From contig CANGIQ010000028.1 of the NCBI GenBank assembly GCA_947453965.1, positions 1 through 32,443 of the forward strand: 32,443 bases of DNA. The letters are read 5' to 3'. The DNA is from Comamonadaceae bacterium (lineage in GTDB: Bacteria > Pseudomonadota > Gammaproteobacteria > Burkholderiales > Burkholderiaceae_C). The translations under genes were made by a program, and so were the position numbers. Below the pieces are notes generated by a model. That model did not search any database. It was not told the DNA's origin and was given only the letters and a program-made list of their open reading frames with translations. Position 1 is the stretch's first letter, and every line of letters begins with the position of its first letter. This document shows positions 8,365 to 17,386 of this stretch, one piece after another.

Positions 8365-9318
8365 TCAGTCGGCTTTGATGTTGCGGGTTTCGATCAGTTT
8401 CTTCCAGCGCGCAAACTCAGCGGCTTGGTAAGCGGTGAATTGCTCGGGCGTGTTGGCCACGATCTCAAAGCCCAGCTCCAACAACTTCGGCTTGACTTGG
8501 GGGTCGTTCAAGCCCGCGACGATGGCGGCATGCAGCTTGGCTTTGATGTCGGCCGGCAGGCCTTTGGGCCCTGCAATGGCTTGCCAGGAATACACATTGG
8601 CGTCTTTGATGCCCAACTCTTCCAAGGTCGGCACATTGGGCAGCAAGGGCGAACGCTTGGCGCTGGTGATGGAGAGCGCGCGTAGCTTGCCAGCCAAGAT
8701 TTGCGGCATGGCCGTGTTGATGTTCATGAAGGACGAATCCACTTGCGCGCCCAACAAGTCGGTCATCACCGGGCCACCGCCTTTGTAGGGCACGTGGATT
8801 CCGCTGGTGCCGGTTTGCAACCAGAACAACTCAGCCGTGAGGTGGTCGCTGCTGCCGTTGCCCGACGAGGCAAATGTCATCTTGTCGGGATTGGCTTTGA
8901 GGAAGGCAATCACATTCGCCATGGTTTTGTGCGGCGAGTTGGCCGGCACCACCAACACATTGGGGGCTTGCACCGCGACGGTGATGTAGTCAAAGTCTTT
9001 CAGCGCGTCGTAGGGCACTTTGGCCAGCAGATGCGGCGCAATCACGAATGGCCCCAGGGACGACACAAACAAGGTGTGGCCATCGGGGGCAGAGCGGGTG
9101 ACAAACCCAGCGCCAATCGTGCCGGTGGCGCCGGCCTTGTTGTCGGTGATGAAGGTACCGCCCAATTTTTCTTGCAGCTTGGGCGCCAAGGTGCGGGCAA
9201 TCAAATCGGTGGAACCGCCGGGAGGAAAGGGTACGACCAGCGTGACCGGCTTGTCGGGCCAGGCCAAGGCACTGGTCAGCGTGAGGGTGGCGGCAAGTGC
9301 GCACAGCAGTTTTTTCAT
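8365..9318 (-). CDS. Bug/TctC-family substrate-binding protein, first gene of the glucarate operon
   Basis: This 317-residue periplasmic receptor has a short signal peptide ([24 protein letters not shown]) followed by the Bug landmarks [50 protein letters not shown] and [25 protein letters not shown]. It is a paralogue of the receptor at 6033-7001, and like it lacks TctA/TctB partners here. A good AGGAG site about 7 bases upstream supports ATG 9318. A palindromic operator lies 34 bases upstream over the -10 of a promoter, so this gene leads a unit that continues into gudD, the second Bug gene and glxR. Confidence 0.93.
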   Translation of the reverse strand: MKKLLCALAATLTLTSALAWPDKPVTLVVPFPPGGSTDLIARTLAPKLQEKLGGTFITDNKAGATGTIGAGFVTRSAPDGHTLFVSSLGPFVIAPHLLAKVPYDALKDFDYITVAVQAPNVLVVPANSPHKTMANVIAFLKANPDKMTFASSGNGSSDHLTAELFWLQTGTSGIHVPYKGGGPVMTDLLGAQVDSSFMNINTAMPQILAGKLRALSITSAKRSPLLPNVPTLEELGIKDANVYSWQAIAGPKGLPADIKAKLHAAIVAGLNDPQVKPKLLELGFEIVANTPEQFTAYQAAEFARWKKLIETRNIKAD

Positions 9319-9352
9319 ACAAGGCTCCTGAAAGTGGATGGCTCCACCAGAA

Positions 9353-9368
9353 ATGGTAGCGCTACCAT
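9353..9368. promoter_or_regulatory. Perfect 16-bp LacI-family operator
   Basis: ATGGTAGCGCTACCAT is a perfect palindrome with the central CG typical of LacI/GalR-family operators. It lies between the LacI-type gene and the glucarate operon and covers the -10 hexamer of the operon promoter, so bound repressor would block transcription. A second site matching 14 of 16 bases lies at 10474-10489. Binding by the adjacent regulator is inference. Confidence 0.8.
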
Positions 9369-9392
9369 AGCTGTGTGAGTGCCATTTGTCGA
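9364..9392 (-). promoter_or_regulatory. Sigma-70-like promoter of the bug-gudD-bug-glxR operon
   Basis: Reading the minus strand, TCGACA (9392-9387, 5 of 6 to consensus), a 17-base spacer and TATGGT (9369-9364, 4 of 6) form a plausible promoter. The -10 overlaps the palindromic operator by five bases, and transcription would start about 40 bases before the first Bug gene. Confidence 0.55.
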
Positions 9393-9408
9393 TGGGGGTT
9401 TTTACGGA

Positions 9409-10437
9409 TCAGGCGCTGTCGCGCGCCACGATGGAGAAGCCCACATCGACGATGCGAGGCGTCACTTCGCGCCCTTCGGCGCGGGCAATCAAAAACTGGG
9501 CCGCTTGTTGGCCGATGTCAGCGCTGTTGATGCGCACCGAGGTCAGTGCGGGCGACATGTCGGCCACAAACGGCACATCGCCAAAACCCACCACGGCCAG
9601 TTGTTCGGGAATGGCCAGGCCGCGCGCTTTGGCTTCGGTCATGACGCCAAGCGCCAACAAATCGGAGCTGCAAAACACAGCGTCAGTGTCTGGCGCTTGC
9701 GCCAAGATGCGGCTCAGGGCTTCGCGGCCGCTTTTGAGGGTGCGCGACGCGCCCACATTGGCCTCGATCACGGTGCGACAGCCGTGCTGCGCGGCGGTTT
9801 CTTTGAAGGCGCTGGCGCGCCGGTCGGCGCGCTCGTCTTCGGCGCGCACCAGGGCGAGTTTTTGGTGCCCTTTGTTGAGTAAATAGCGTGCCACTTCGCG
9901 GCCGATTTCCGAGTGAGAAAAGCCAATCAGCATGTCAATCGGGGTGGGCGTCAGGTCCCAGGTTTCTACCACCGGAATACCCGACGCCAGCAGGCGGGTA
10001 CGGCCTTTGCCAGGGGGCAAGATGCCGGTGAGAAAAATTCCATCGGGGCGACGCCCAATGATGGCTTCAAGCAGTGCCTCTTCGCGCACTGCCGAATAAC
10101 CCGATTGGCCCAGCATCAGCTGGTAGCCTGCATCAAACAAGGTGTCGTTGAGTGTTTCGATGGTCTCCATGAACACCGAGGCCACGGTGCTGGGCACCAC
10201 GGCGGCAATCAAGCGGCTGCGCGCCGAGGCCAGGCCACCTGCCATGCGGTTGGGCACATAGCCGGTGCGTTGCACGGCATCCAACACCTTGTTCAACACC
10301 TCGGGCGAGACCTGATCGGGTGTATTGAGCGCGCGCGAGGCCGTGATGGGTGCCACGCCCGCGAGCATGGCCACATCGCGCAAGGTGATGGCGCCGCTGC
10401 TGCGGCGTGAACGTTTGGATGGGGCAGGTTCTGTCAT
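9409..10437 (-). CDS. LacI/GalR-family transcriptional regulator of aldarate genes
   Basis: From ATG 10437 the protein has 342 residues, the usual LacI-family length. Residues 18-45 form the helix-turn-helix ([26 protein letters not shown]), followed by the hinge [15 protein letters not shown] and a periplasmic-binding-protein-like effector domain with the family ending [31 protein letters not shown]. The effector is probably an aldarate or a product of one, inferred from context. Alternative in-frame starts are ATG 10452 and GTG 10467; none has a strong ribosome site. One operator lies just upstream in the gap shared with garD, suggesting autoregulation, and another lies downstream before the glucarate operon. 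Confidence 0.92.
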   Translation of the reverse strand: MTEPAPSKRSRRSSGAITLRDVAMLAGVAPITASRALNTPDQVSPEVLNKVLDAVQRTGYVPNRMAGGLASARSRLIAAVVPSTVASVFMETIETLNDTLFDAGYQLMLGQSGYSAVREEALLEAIIGRRPDGIFLTGILPPGKGRTRLLASGIPVVETWDLTPTPIDMLIGFSHSEIGREVARYLLNKGHQKLALVRAEDERADRRASAFKETAAQHGCRTVIEANVGASRTLKSGREALSRILAQAPDTDAVFCSSDLLALGVMTEAKARGLAIPEQLAVVGFGDVPFVADMSPALTSVRINSADIGQQAAQFLIARAEGREVTPRIVDVGFSIVARDSA

Positions 10438-10473
10438 GGATGTCTTTGGCATGCGTGACTTGCACACGGCGCA

Positions 10474-10489
10474 ATGGTACCGCTATCAT
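10474..10489. promoter_or_regulatory. Second LacI-family operator, over the garD -10 region
   Basis: ATGGTACCGCTATCAT differs from the perfect operator at 9353-9368 in only two of 16 bases. Its right half contains TATCAT (10484-10489), a 5-of-6 match to a -10 element for garD; a weak -35, TGCACA, lies 17 bases upstream at 10461-10466. The site lies between the divergent regulator gene and garD and could control both. Confidence 0.72.
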
Positions 10490-10514
10490 TATGGGGAAAT
10501 ACTGGAGACAAACC

Positions 10515-12059
10515 ATGACCCCGCTCATCATCCGCATGCAAGCCCGCGACAACGTGGCCATCGTGGCTAACAACGGTGGCCTGCCTGCGGGCACTGTGTT
10601 GCCAGACGGTTTGGTGTTGCGCGATCAGGTGCCGCAAGGCCACAAGGTGGCCTTGGTTGATCTGCCAGCCAAGAGCGCGGTGTTGCGCTACGGCATTCCG
10701 ATTGGCTATGCCTTGAAGGACATTCCTGCCGGCAGCTGGGTGCACGAGCGTTTGCTCGACATGCCCTCGGCCCGTGAGCTGGACAACCTGCCGATCGCCA
10801 CGGTCAAACCTGAGCCGCTGCCGCCGCTGGAAGGCTACACCTTCGAGGGCTACCGCAACGCCGATGGCTCGGTGGGCACGCGCAACATCTTGGCCATCAC
10901 CACCACGGTGCAGTGTGTGTCGGGCGTGGTCGAGTTTGCGGTTCAGCGCATCAAAAACGAATTGCTGCCCCAATACCCCCATGTGGACGATGTGGTGGGC
11001 CTGGAGCACACCTATGGCTGCGGTGTGGCGATTGACGCCGAGGGTGCCGACATTCCGATTCGCACCTTGCGCAACATCAGCCTCAATCCGAACTTTGGCG
11101 GTGAAGTGATGGTGGTGAGTTTGGGCTGCGAAAAGCTGCAACCCGAACGCCTGATGCCGCCTGGTGCCATTCCCATCAACGACCAGCGCGGCGAAGCCTT
11201 GGACGTGGTGTGCTTGCAAGACGATGCGCATGTCGGCTTCATGTCGATGGTGGACGACATCCTGCAAACGGCCAAACGTCACCTCGAACGCTTGAACCAG
11301 CGCCGCCGCGAAACCGTGTCCGCCAGCGAACTGGTGGTGGGCGTGCAGTGCGGCGGCAGCGATGCGTTTTCTGGCGTGACCGCCAACCCCGCCGTGGGGT
11401 ATTGCACCGACTTGCTGGTGCGTGCCGGGGCGAGTGTGATGTTTTCGGAAGTGACCGAAGTGCGCGATGGCATTGACCAACTCACCTCACGCGCCACCAG
11501 TCCCGAGGTGGCGCAGGCCATGATCCGTGAAATGGCGTGGTACGACGCTTACCTTGCGCGCGGCCGCGCTGACCGCAGCGCCAACACCACACCCGGCAAC
11601 AAAAAGGGCGGCTTGTCCAACATTGTGGAAAAAGCCATGGGCTCCATCGTCAAGTCGGGCTCGGCGCCGATTTCCGGGGTGTTGTCACCCGGTGAGAAAC
11701 TCAAGCAAAAGGGTTTGATTTACGCGGCGACACCCGCCAGCGACTTCATTTGTGGCACTTTGCAATTGGCCGCCGGCATGAACTTGCATGTGTTCACCAC
11801 TGGGCGCGGCACGCCTTATGGCTTGGCCGAAGTGCCGGTGATCAAAGTGGCCACACGCTCTGACTTGGCGCGTCGCTGGCACGACCTGATGGACGTCAAC
11901 GCGGGCACCATTGCCGACGGTACCCAAACCATTGAAGAAGTGGGCACCGCCCTGTTTGAGCTGATGCTCGATGTGGCCAGTGGCCGCAAAAAAACCTGGG
12001 CCGAGCACTGGAAATTGCACAACGCTCTTGTGCTGTTCAACCCCGCACCGGTGACCTGA
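10515..12059 (+). CDS. garD: Galactarate dehydratase
   Basis: This 514-residue member of the UxaA/GarD family dehydrates galactarate (mucate) to 5-keto-4-deoxy-D-glucarate, the product GudD also makes. It opens with a SAF-like domain (residues 1-75), then the junction [19 protein letters not shown] and the metal-site region [42 protein letters not shown] and [15 protein letters not shown]. The cysteines and histidine in these motifs fit the family's iron site. E. coli GarD has 523 residues. ATG 10515 is chosen because GGAG lies 7 bases upstream; the frame is open further upstream through the operator. The stop overlaps the ATG of the next gene. Confidence 0.95.
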   Translation: MTPLIIRMQARDNVAIVANNGGLPAGTVLPDGLVLRDQVPQGHKVALVDLPAKSAVLRYGIPIGYALKDIPAGSWVHERLLDMPSARELDNLPIATVKPEPLPPLEGYTFEGYRNADGSVGTRNILAITTTVQCVSGVVEFAVQRIKNELLPQYPHVDDVVGLEHTYGCGVAIDAEGADIPIRTLRNISLNPNFGGEVMVVSLGCEKLQPERLMPPGAIPINDQRGEALDVVCLQDDAHVGFMSMVDDILQTAKRHLERLNQRRRETVSASELVVGVQCGGSDAFSGVTANPAVGYCTDLLVRAGASVMFSEVTEVRDGIDQLTSRATSPEVAQAMIREMAWYDAYLARGRADRSANTTPGNKKGGLSNIVEKAMGSIVKSGSAPISGVLSPGEKLKQKGLIYAATPASDFICGTLQLAAGMNLHVFTTGRGTPYGLAEVPVIKVATRSDLARRWHDLMDVNAGTIADGTQTIEEVGTALFELMLDVASGRKKTWAEHWKLHNALVLFNPAPVT

Positions 12060-12670
12060 TGTCCATGTCCGCGCCCGCTGTGTTGACGATCGAGCAACTC
12101 GGTTTTGCCTATGCCGATCGCGTGATTTTGGAGGGCTTGAATGCCCGCATCACGCCAGGGCTGACCTGGATACGCGGTGGCGATGGCCGCGGCAAAACTA
12201 CGCTGTTGCGTTTGATCGCGGGTGAGTTGACACCGACCTCAGGTGCTGTGCAGTGTGTTGACGCCAAGCTTGTGTTTTATGCCGACATGCGTGAGGCCAA
12301 GCTCGATGATGTGGTGGCGCACGATTGGCTGGCGACGCAAGCGCACAAATTTTCACGCTGGAATACGGCATTGGCAGATGACTTGGTGCAGGCCCTGCGC
12401 TTGGATGAGCATCTGCACAAATCATTTCACATGATGTCGGCGGGCATGCGTCGCAAAGTGGGCTTGGTGGCGGCTGTGGCCAGCCAAGCGGAAGTGGTCA
12501 TGCTGGAGACACCTTTTGCCGCCTTGGATTCGGCGGCCTGCGCGGTGGTGTCAGAGGTGCTGAGCGAAGCCGCGGCACAACACACCTGCGCTTGGTTGTT
12601 GGCCGATTACACGTTGCCGTCTTCGCTGAGTGAGGCCCAACTGGCGGGCTTGATTGACTTGGGGGATTGA
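12059..12670 (+). CDS. Small ABC-type ATPase with degenerate catalytic motifs
   Basis: This 203-residue protein has the size and order of a single ABC nucleotide-binding domain, but several motifs are altered. Walker A is present (GGDGRGKTT, 40-48). The signature LSGGQ reads MSAGM (126-130). The Walker B/catalytic pair is VVMLETP (146-152), with Glu in place of the Walker Asp and Thr in place of the catalytic Glu. I find no clear Q-loop Gln, and the switch region reads WLLADYTL without His. The D-loop ALD (155-157) remains. ATG 12059 overlaps the garD TGA (TGATG); ATG 12065 is an alternative. No permease gene is adjacent. It may bind ATP without normal turnover; the function is unknown. Confidence 0.8.
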   Translation: MSMSAPAVLTIEQLGFAYADRVILEGLNARITPGLTWIRGGDGRGKTTLLRLIAGELTPTSGAVQCVDAKLVFYADMREAKLDDVVAHDWLATQAHKFSRWNTALADDLVQALRLDEHLHKSFHMMSAGMRRKVGLVAAVASQAEVVMLETPFAALDSAACAVVSEVLSEAAAQHTCAWLLADYTLPSSLSEAQLAGLIDLGD

Positions 12671-12680
12671 GTGATCCCCC
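12661..12680. other. GC-rich hairpin over the ABC-gene stop codon
   Basis: GGGGGAT (12661-12667) pairs with ATCCCCC (12674-12680) around a six-base loop that contains the TGA stop. No T-run follows on either strand, so it is not a standard intrinsic terminator; it could stabilise the mRNA end or slow convergent transcription. Confidence 0.4.
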
Positions 12681-12688
12681 TGCTGCGC

Positions 12689-13018
12689 TTAGCGCTGCTT
12701 CATGTTGCCGCGGAACTGACCGCCGCGTTGAATCTCAAGCTCTGAATATTCCATCGTGCCAGACACGCGACCTGTGTTGTGGATCAAGATGTGTTCGCGG
12801 CACACAATGTCTTGGTTCAACTCACCGTGTACATCAATCTCACGCGCATTCACCACGCCAGTGACTTGACCGTCTTTGCCAATCAGCAAATCGTCAGCCG
12901 TCAGCTCGCCGGTGACGTTGCCGTTCACGATGGCTTTGCCAGGCGCCGCGATAGAACCTTTGAAGGTCACACCCGTGCCGATGACCAAGTTGTTTGAAAC
13001 CACCACATCGTCTGCCAT
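12689..13018 (-). CDS. Bactofilin family polymer-forming cytoskeletal protein
   Basis: This 109-residue protein is almost entirely a right-handed beta-helix bactofilin domain, with short repeats of hydrophobic residues spaced by G/N turns (GTGVTFKGSIAAPGKAIVNGNVTGELTADDLLIGKDGQVTG and similar). Bactofilins polymerise without nucleotide and scaffold cell-shape or envelope proteins. The start is set by the ribosome site: AAAGG lies directly against an upstream ATG (13024) but 6 bases before ATG 13018, so the second is preferred. The gene is convergent with the degenerate ABC ATPase, with 18 bases between the stops. No peptidase of the LytM type is adjacent. Confidence 0.9.
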   Translation of the reverse strand: MADDVVVSNNLVIGTGVTFKGSIAAPGKAIVNGNVTGELTADDLLIGKDGQVTGVVNAREIDVHGELNQDIVCREHILIHNTGRVSGTMEYSELEIQRGGQFRGNMKQR

Positions 13019-13076
13019 ACACATCCTTTGGCCAAGTCGGCTTATTTAATATGCCCACATTATGGCGCTTGCCGCT

Positions 13077-13634
13077 CTAAATCAGTGGCATTTGCAGGCC
13101 ATGCAAGACAATTTCCAACACTTGCAAGATCAGCAGCAGCGCCAAAGGCGATAGATCGATACCGCCGATCAGCGGCAGTACACGTCGAATGGGGTGCAAC
13201 AAGGGCTCAACCAATTGGGCCAAAAAGTAGGCCACATCGCTTCCCGCCCGCACCCACGACAGCACGGCATAGGCCAATACCAGCCAAACCAAACCTGAAA
13301 TGCTCAGGTTGAGCAGGTCCAACACGCAGGCTGCAAGCACAACCACGCCGTTGGGCACAGCCCCTGCTGCCAAGCTGAGCAATGCCAACTTCGCTGCCAC
13401 CACCAAGCCAGCCGCCAACAGGCTGGCGGTGTCCAACCGCCCGAAGGCAGGCACCACGCGTCGCAAGGGCATGACCAGCCAGTTGGTCAGGGCAAAAATA
13501 AAAGGCGCCAAGGGGTTGCCCGAGCGCAGCGACAGGTTGATGCGCTGAAACTGCATGTACAAACGCAGCAAACAGGTCCCTGCCACCAGCCCAGCCATGG
13601 CATGCACCAACAAAGAGAAAATATGAAACAGCAT
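13077..13634 (-). CDS. YggT family integral membrane protein
   Basis: This 185-residue protein contains two YggT repeats, each a hydrophobic hairpin with an amphipathic turn: LYMQFQRINLSLRSGNPLAPFIFALTNWLVMPLRRVVP in the first half and LSWVRAGSDVAYFLAQLVEPLLHPIRRVLPLIGGIDLSPLALLLIL in the second. The P-h-h-R-R-h-h-P motif is the family hallmark. Four membrane segments are likely. YggT proteins act in the inner membrane, with links to osmotic tolerance and division reported in other bacteria. It precedes the bactofilin gene on the same strand with a 58-base gap. Confidence 0.9.
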   Translation of the reverse strand: MLFHIFSLLVHAMAGLVAGTCLLRLYMQFQRINLSLRSGNPLAPFIFALTNWLVMPLRRVVPAFGRLDTASLLAAGLVVAAKLALLSLAAGAVPNGVVVLAACVLDLLNLSISGLVWLVLAYAVLSWVRAGSDVAYFLAQLVEPLLHPIRRVLPLIGGIDLSPLALLLILQVLEIVLHGLQMPLI

Positions 13635-13693
13635 GTCTGGGAGTTTATGTGGGCTCAGGCAAAATTTAGCCTCACTTGCTAGAAATGGTTTGT

Positions 13694-14272
13694 ATGAAAG
13701 AAATGCCGTCTTTGCCGCGTTACATCTTTGCCAGCCGCTGGTTGCAGCTGCCTTTGTATGTGGGGCTGATCGCTGCGCAAGCGGTGTATGTGTTTCATTT
13801 CTGGGTTGAGCTGGTGCATTTGCTGGAAGCGGCCATGGGCAACCGTACCGCCCTCGATGCCTTGGTTGTCAGCATTGGCTACAACTCCGATGTGACCGTC
13901 TCGCGTCTGAATGAATCGCTCATCATGCTGGTGGTGTTGGGTTTGATTGACGTGGTGATGATTTCCAACCTGCTGATCATGGTCATCGTGGGCGGCTACG
14001 AAACCTTTGTCTCGCGCATGTATTTGGAAGACCACCCCGATCAGCCGGAGTGGCTCAGTCATGTCAATGCGGCGGTGCTCAAGGTCAAACTGGGTACGGC
14101 CATCATTGGCATTTCGTCCATCCATTTGCTCAAGACCTTCATCAATGCCGCTAACTACGACGAGAAGGTGTTGATGTGGCAAACCATCATCCACATTGCG
14201 TTCTTGTTCAGTGCCTTGGCCATTGCATTGGCCGACCGGTTGACGCATTACCCCCTCAAAGACGGTCATTGA
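13694..14272 (+). CDS. UPF0114 / YqhA family membrane protein
   Basis: The 192-residue protein shows the YqhA pattern: a short N-terminus with [16 protein letters not shown], a second segment [31 protein letters not shown], and a C-terminal pair containing [20 protein letters not shown] and [18 protein letters not shown]. Three to four membrane helices are likely. The function is not established. Several starts are possible (TTG 13676, ATG 13685, 13694, 13703), none with a strong ribosome site; 13694 gives the N-terminal length closest to homologues I recall. It is followed after 12 bases by the DUF2889 gene. Confidence 0.85.
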   Translation: MKEMPSLPRYIFASRWLQLPLYVGLIAAQAVYVFHFWVELVHLLEAAMGNRTALDALVVSIGYNSDVTVSRLNESLIMLVVLGLIDVVMISNLLIMVIVGGYETFVSRMYLEDHPDQPEWLSHVNAAVLKVKLGTAIIGISSIHLLKTFINAANYDEKVLMWQTIIHIAFLFSALAIALADRLTHYPLKDGH

Positions 14273-14284
14273 AAAGGCGATCTT

Positions 14285-14839
14285 TTGTCTCTCCCTCCTG
14301 CACAACCTCGCTCGCCTGAGCACCTCCGCCAAGTCGTCTACAACGGTTACCGCCGTGAAGACGGCTTGTGGGACATCGAAGCCCATTTGCGTGACACCAA
14401 GCACGTGCCGTTTGAAGTGCCTGGCGAAATTTCGTGGGCGCCCCATGAGCCGATACACGATATGGAAATTCGCCTCACCGTCGATCAACAGTTGGTGATT
14501 CGTGAAATCGCGGTGGCCATGAACCATGTGCCCCACGACGATTGCCCACAAACCCAAGCGCCGATGCAAAAACTGGTCGGCTACACCCTGGGTGCAGGCT
14601 GGCGCCGTGCCATTGACGAGCATCTGGGCAACGTCAAAGGCTGCACGCATTTGCGCGAGTTGTTGTTCAACATGGCCACGGCAGCGTTTCAAACCGTCTC
14701 GGCCTCGTTCGCAGGCGATGCCAGCAAACCACCGCCACATTTGGGACGCTGCTTGTCTTGGGGTTTTGACACACCGCTGGTCGAGCGCCGCTTTCCCATG
14801 TTTTTTCAATGGCCTGAAAAGTCCAAGCAACTGAAATGA
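14285..14839 (+). CDS. DUF2889 domain-containing protein
   Basis: This 184-residue protein matches the DUF2889 pattern: [22 protein letters not shown] at the N-terminus, [19 protein letters not shown] in the middle, and [43 protein letters not shown] towards the C-terminus. The conserved GCTHLREL segment with Cys and His is the family core; no function is known. The start is TTG 14285, supported by an AAAAGG ribosome site about 9 bases upstream. Its TGA overlaps the queC ATG by four bases (ATGA), so the two are probably translationally coupled. Confidence 0.85.
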   Translation: MSLPPAQPRSPEHLRQVVYNGYRREDGLWDIEAHLRDTKHVPFEVPGEISWAPHEPIHDMEIRLTVDQQLVIREIAVAMNHVPHDDCPQTQAPMQKLVGYTLGAGWRRAIDEHLGNVKGCTHLRELLFNMATAAFQTVSASFAGDASKPPPHLGRCLSWGFDTPLVERRFPMFFQWPEKSKQLK

Positions 14840-15561
14840 AAAACGTCATCCATCGCAACGCGCTTGTTTTGTTCTCAGGCGGGCAAGACTCCACCACCTG
14901 TTTGGCCCATGCCCTGTCGCATTACGAACGGGTGGAAACCTTGGCGTTTGATTACCGCCAACGTCACCATGTGGAGTTAGAAGCCCGCATTCAGGTGCTG
15001 GCCCAGGTGCGCGCCCAGTTCCCTCAGTGGGCCTCTAAATTGGGTGAAGACCATCTGCTCGACTTGGCCGTGTTGGGCCAGGTGAGCGAGACCTCGCTCA
15101 CCCGCGACATGAGTTTCAAGATGGAGGCCTCGGGCTTGCCCAACACCTTTGTGCCGGGGCGCAATTTGTTGTTCTTGACGCTGGCTGCGGCGCTGGCCTA
15201 CCGGCGCGATTTGGATGTGATCGTCACTGGCGTGTGCGAAACCGATTTCTCGGGTTATCCCGACTGCCGCGACGACACCATGAAGGCCATGCAAATTGCC
15301 TTGTCACTGGGCATGGACCGCCGCTTGCTGATCGAGACCCCCTTGATGTGGATCGACAAAGCCCAGACCTGGCAACTGGCCTACGACCTCGGGCAAAAAG
15401 CCCTTGGCGGCGGCGGGGATGCCTTGGTCGACCTGATCGTCGAGCACACCCACACCTGCTACCTGGGCGACCGCGAGCACCGCCATGCTTGGGGCTATGG
15501 CTGTGGCACCTGCCCTGCATGCGATTTGCGCGCCAAAGGCTGGCAGCGCTGGCGCGCTTAA
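14836..15561 (+). CDS. queC: 7-cyano-7-deazaguanine synthase
   Basis: This 241-residue enzyme converts 7-carboxy-7-deazaguanine to preQ0 with ATP and ammonia, a step of queuosine biosynthesis for tRNA wobble modification. The PP-loop SGGQDSTT (14-21), the [17 protein letters not shown] segment (105-121), [18 protein letters not shown] (135-152) and the zinc-binding Cys208, Cys223, Cys226 and Cys229 (GCGTCPAC) are all present. The start overlaps the DUF2889 stop. No other queuosine genes are in the window. Its TAA overlaps the TAA of the convergent ABC gene within TTAA. Confidence 0.96.
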   Translation: MKNVIHRNALVLFSGGQDSTTCLAHALSHYERVETLAFDYRQRHHVELEARIQVLAQVRAQFPQWASKLGEDHLLDLAVLGQVSETSLTRDMSFKMEASGLPNTFVPGRNLLFLTLAAALAYRRDLDVIVTGVCETDFSGYPDCRDDTMKAMQIALSLGMDRRLLIETPLMWIDKAQTWQLAYDLGQKALGGGGDALVDLIVEHTHTCYLGDREHRHAWGYGCGTCPACDLRAKGWQRWRA

Positions 15562-17381
15562 CTTTCAGTCAACACAAACTTGGCGTCGCTGCCCTCAGGC
15601 GCGGGGGTGAACACCCATTGCTGATGGTGGTACGCCGCCACGCTGGGGCGGTGCGCGATGGACACCAAGGCGCCCTGCTGTGATTGCACCATTGCCACCA
15701 GTTTTTCATACAAATTCTGCTCGCCAGCTTCGTCCAGCGCGCTGGTGATCTCATCGGCAAACACCCAGCGTGGCCGCTTGAGCAACACACGCGCCAAGGC
15801 CAAGCGTTGTTGTTCACCACCTGAGAGCTGTTGTGTCCAATGGCCTTCGGTGTCGAGCTGGTCTGCCCAGTGCGGCAGCAAGGCCTCGTGCAGGGCGTGC
15901 TGCAAAGCCGCGTCGCTGTAATGCACGCTTGAGTCCGGATAGGCCAAGGCCTGGCGCAAACTGCCTTGCGGAAAGTAAGGGCGTTGCGGCATGAACACGC
16001 TGTCTTCGGGCAGATCGACCAGCGGTGCGTTGGGTGAGCCTGCTTCAGCCGATGACACATAAGGCCAAATGCCAGCCAGCACACGCAGCAAGGTCGATTT
16101 GCCGCAGCCCGATGGGCCACGAATCAACACGCTGTCGCCTGCTGACACGTGCAGCGTGGTGTGGGCCAGCAACACCTCACCGTTGGGCAGGCTGATGGTC
16201 AGTGCTGCGGTACTGAGTCCCGACGATGCACCATCGTCTGCGGACCTCGTCGCTAACGAGGCTTTGGCGTTGATCAGCGCGGGTGTGGCAATGGCTTGCA
16301 TCTGATCTTGGAAACTGGTCAAACGCAGCGTGGTGGCTTGCCAAGAAGCCAAGCGGCTGTAGTTGCTGATGAACCAGCTCAAGGACTCTTGCACTTGGCC
16401 AAAGGCCGAGCTGATTTGCATCAACTCACCCAATTGAATGGCGCCACTGAAATAGCGTGGCGAGGCCACCAACATCGGAAACACCACCGCCGCTTGGCCG
16501 TAGGCGGAGTTGAACCAGGTGTAGCGTTTTTGCACCCGCAACAAGCGCATGAAGTTGTCAAGCACATGACCAAACCGCACCTGCAAGGATTCGCGTTCGA
16601 CTTTGGCACCCCGGTCCAAGGCAATGGCTTCGCTGTATTCACGCACCCGCATCAGGTGGTGACGAAAATCGGCTTCGTAGCGCTGTTGGGCAAAGTTCAG
16701 CGACGCCATGGAGCGGCCAATCCAGTGGCCGATCAGGCTGCCACTCAGGGCGTAGGCCAGGGCCATCCAGACCATGAAGCCCGGAATCTCATACGTTGCG
16801 CCATCCAGTGTGAAGCTAAAGCCGCCCGAGAGGTGCCACAAAATGCCGATGAAGCTCAGCAGCGTCACGCTGGCATCCAACAAACCCAGTGACAAGCCCA
16901 CGGTGTCGGCGGTGAACTGCTGCACGTCTTCTTGAATGCGTTGGTCGGGGTTGTCGGTGCCGCCTTGTGACTGCAGCTCCAGTTGGTAGAAGGTGTGGTG
17001 TGAGAGCCAGCGTTGCAAGTAGTCGCGTGTCATCCAGGCACGCCAGCGCAGTTCCAGCAACTGGGTCAGATAAAAGCGATACACGGCCACGATGATGAAG
17101 CAGGTGGCCAAGATGCCAAACACACCCAGCTGTTTCCAAAACACTTCGGCATTGCGGTTTTGCAGCGCGTCGTAGAACACACGGTTCCAGTCGTTGAGCA
17201 ACACCATCATGTAGACCATGCCGAGGTTCAAACCGACACAGGCACCGAGTAGCAAGCGGGCCCGCCACTTTTCTTCGGATTGAAAGTAGGGCAGCGACAA
17301 GGCCCACACACGGCTGAGCTGGAGGCGGCTTTTTTGCCAATTGGTCGCCACGTTGGCGGCGACGGTGCGCAATGCGTTCAT
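15558..17381 (-). CDS. SbmA/BacA-type ABC transporter, fused permease and ATPase
   Basis: This 607-residue half-transporter has an N-terminal membrane domain of the SbmA/BacA type (about residues 30-350), marked by [16 protein letters not shown] (62-77) and [15 protein letters not shown] (142-156). It is fused to an ATPase domain with Walker [10 protein letters not shown] (422-430), signature [13 protein letters not shown] (519-531), Walker [13 protein letters not shown] (539-550) and switch His577. Relatives include E. coli YddA and mycobacterial Rv1819c, which imports cobalamin and other hydrophilic molecules; the substrate here is unknown. ATG 17381 follows the 5'-nucleotidase stop by 5 bases, so it extends the type II secretion gene run. 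Confidence 0.9.
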   Translation of the reverse strand: MNALRTVAANVATNWQKSRLQLSRVWALSLPYFQSEEKWRARLLLGACVGLNLGMVYMMVLLNDWNRVFYDALQNRNAEVFWKQLGVFGILATCFIIVAVYRFYLTQLLELRWRAWMTRDYLQRWLSHHTFYQLELQSQGGTDNPDQRIQEDVQQFTADTVGLSLGLLDASVTLLSFIGILWHLSGGFSFTLDGATYEIPGFMVWMALAYALSGSLIGHWIGRSMASLNFAQQRYEADFRHHLMRVREYSEAIALDRGAKVERESLQVRFGHVLDNFMRLLRVQKRYTWFNSAYGQAAVVFPMLVASPRYFSGAIQLGELMQISSAFGQVQESLSWFISNYSRLASWQATTLRLTSFQDQMQAIATPALINAKASLATRSADDGASSGLSTAALTISLPNGEVLLAHTTLHVSAGDSVLIRGPSGCGKSTLLRVLAGIWPYVSSAEAGSPNAPLVDLPEDSVFMPQRPYFPQGSLRQALAYPDSSVHYSDAALQHALHEALLPHWADQLDTEGHWTQQLSGGEQQRLALARVLLKRPRWVFADEITSALDEAGEQNLYEKLVAMVQSQQGALVSIAHRPSVAAYHHQQWVFTPAPEGSDAKFVLTES

Positions 17382-17386
17382 GGGGT

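Noticed and set aside
7221..8378. Long open frame on the plus strand opposite gudD (and similar ones opposite the DMT gene, garD, ilvA and the YqhA/DUF2889 genes)
   Set aside because: They are antisense to well-identified genes, rich in His, Arg, Gly and Gln, and show no domain. They follow from codon bias in GC-rich DNA.
10438..10467. Upstream starts GTG 10467 and ATG 10452 for the LacI-family regulator
   Set aside because: They add 5-10 residues before the helix-turn-helix without a ribosome site. ATG 10437 gives a typical length, although the choice is not certain.
12661..12680. Hairpin GGGGGAT/ATCCCCC as a standard terminator
   Set aside because: No T-run follows on either strand, so it is listed only as a hairpin.
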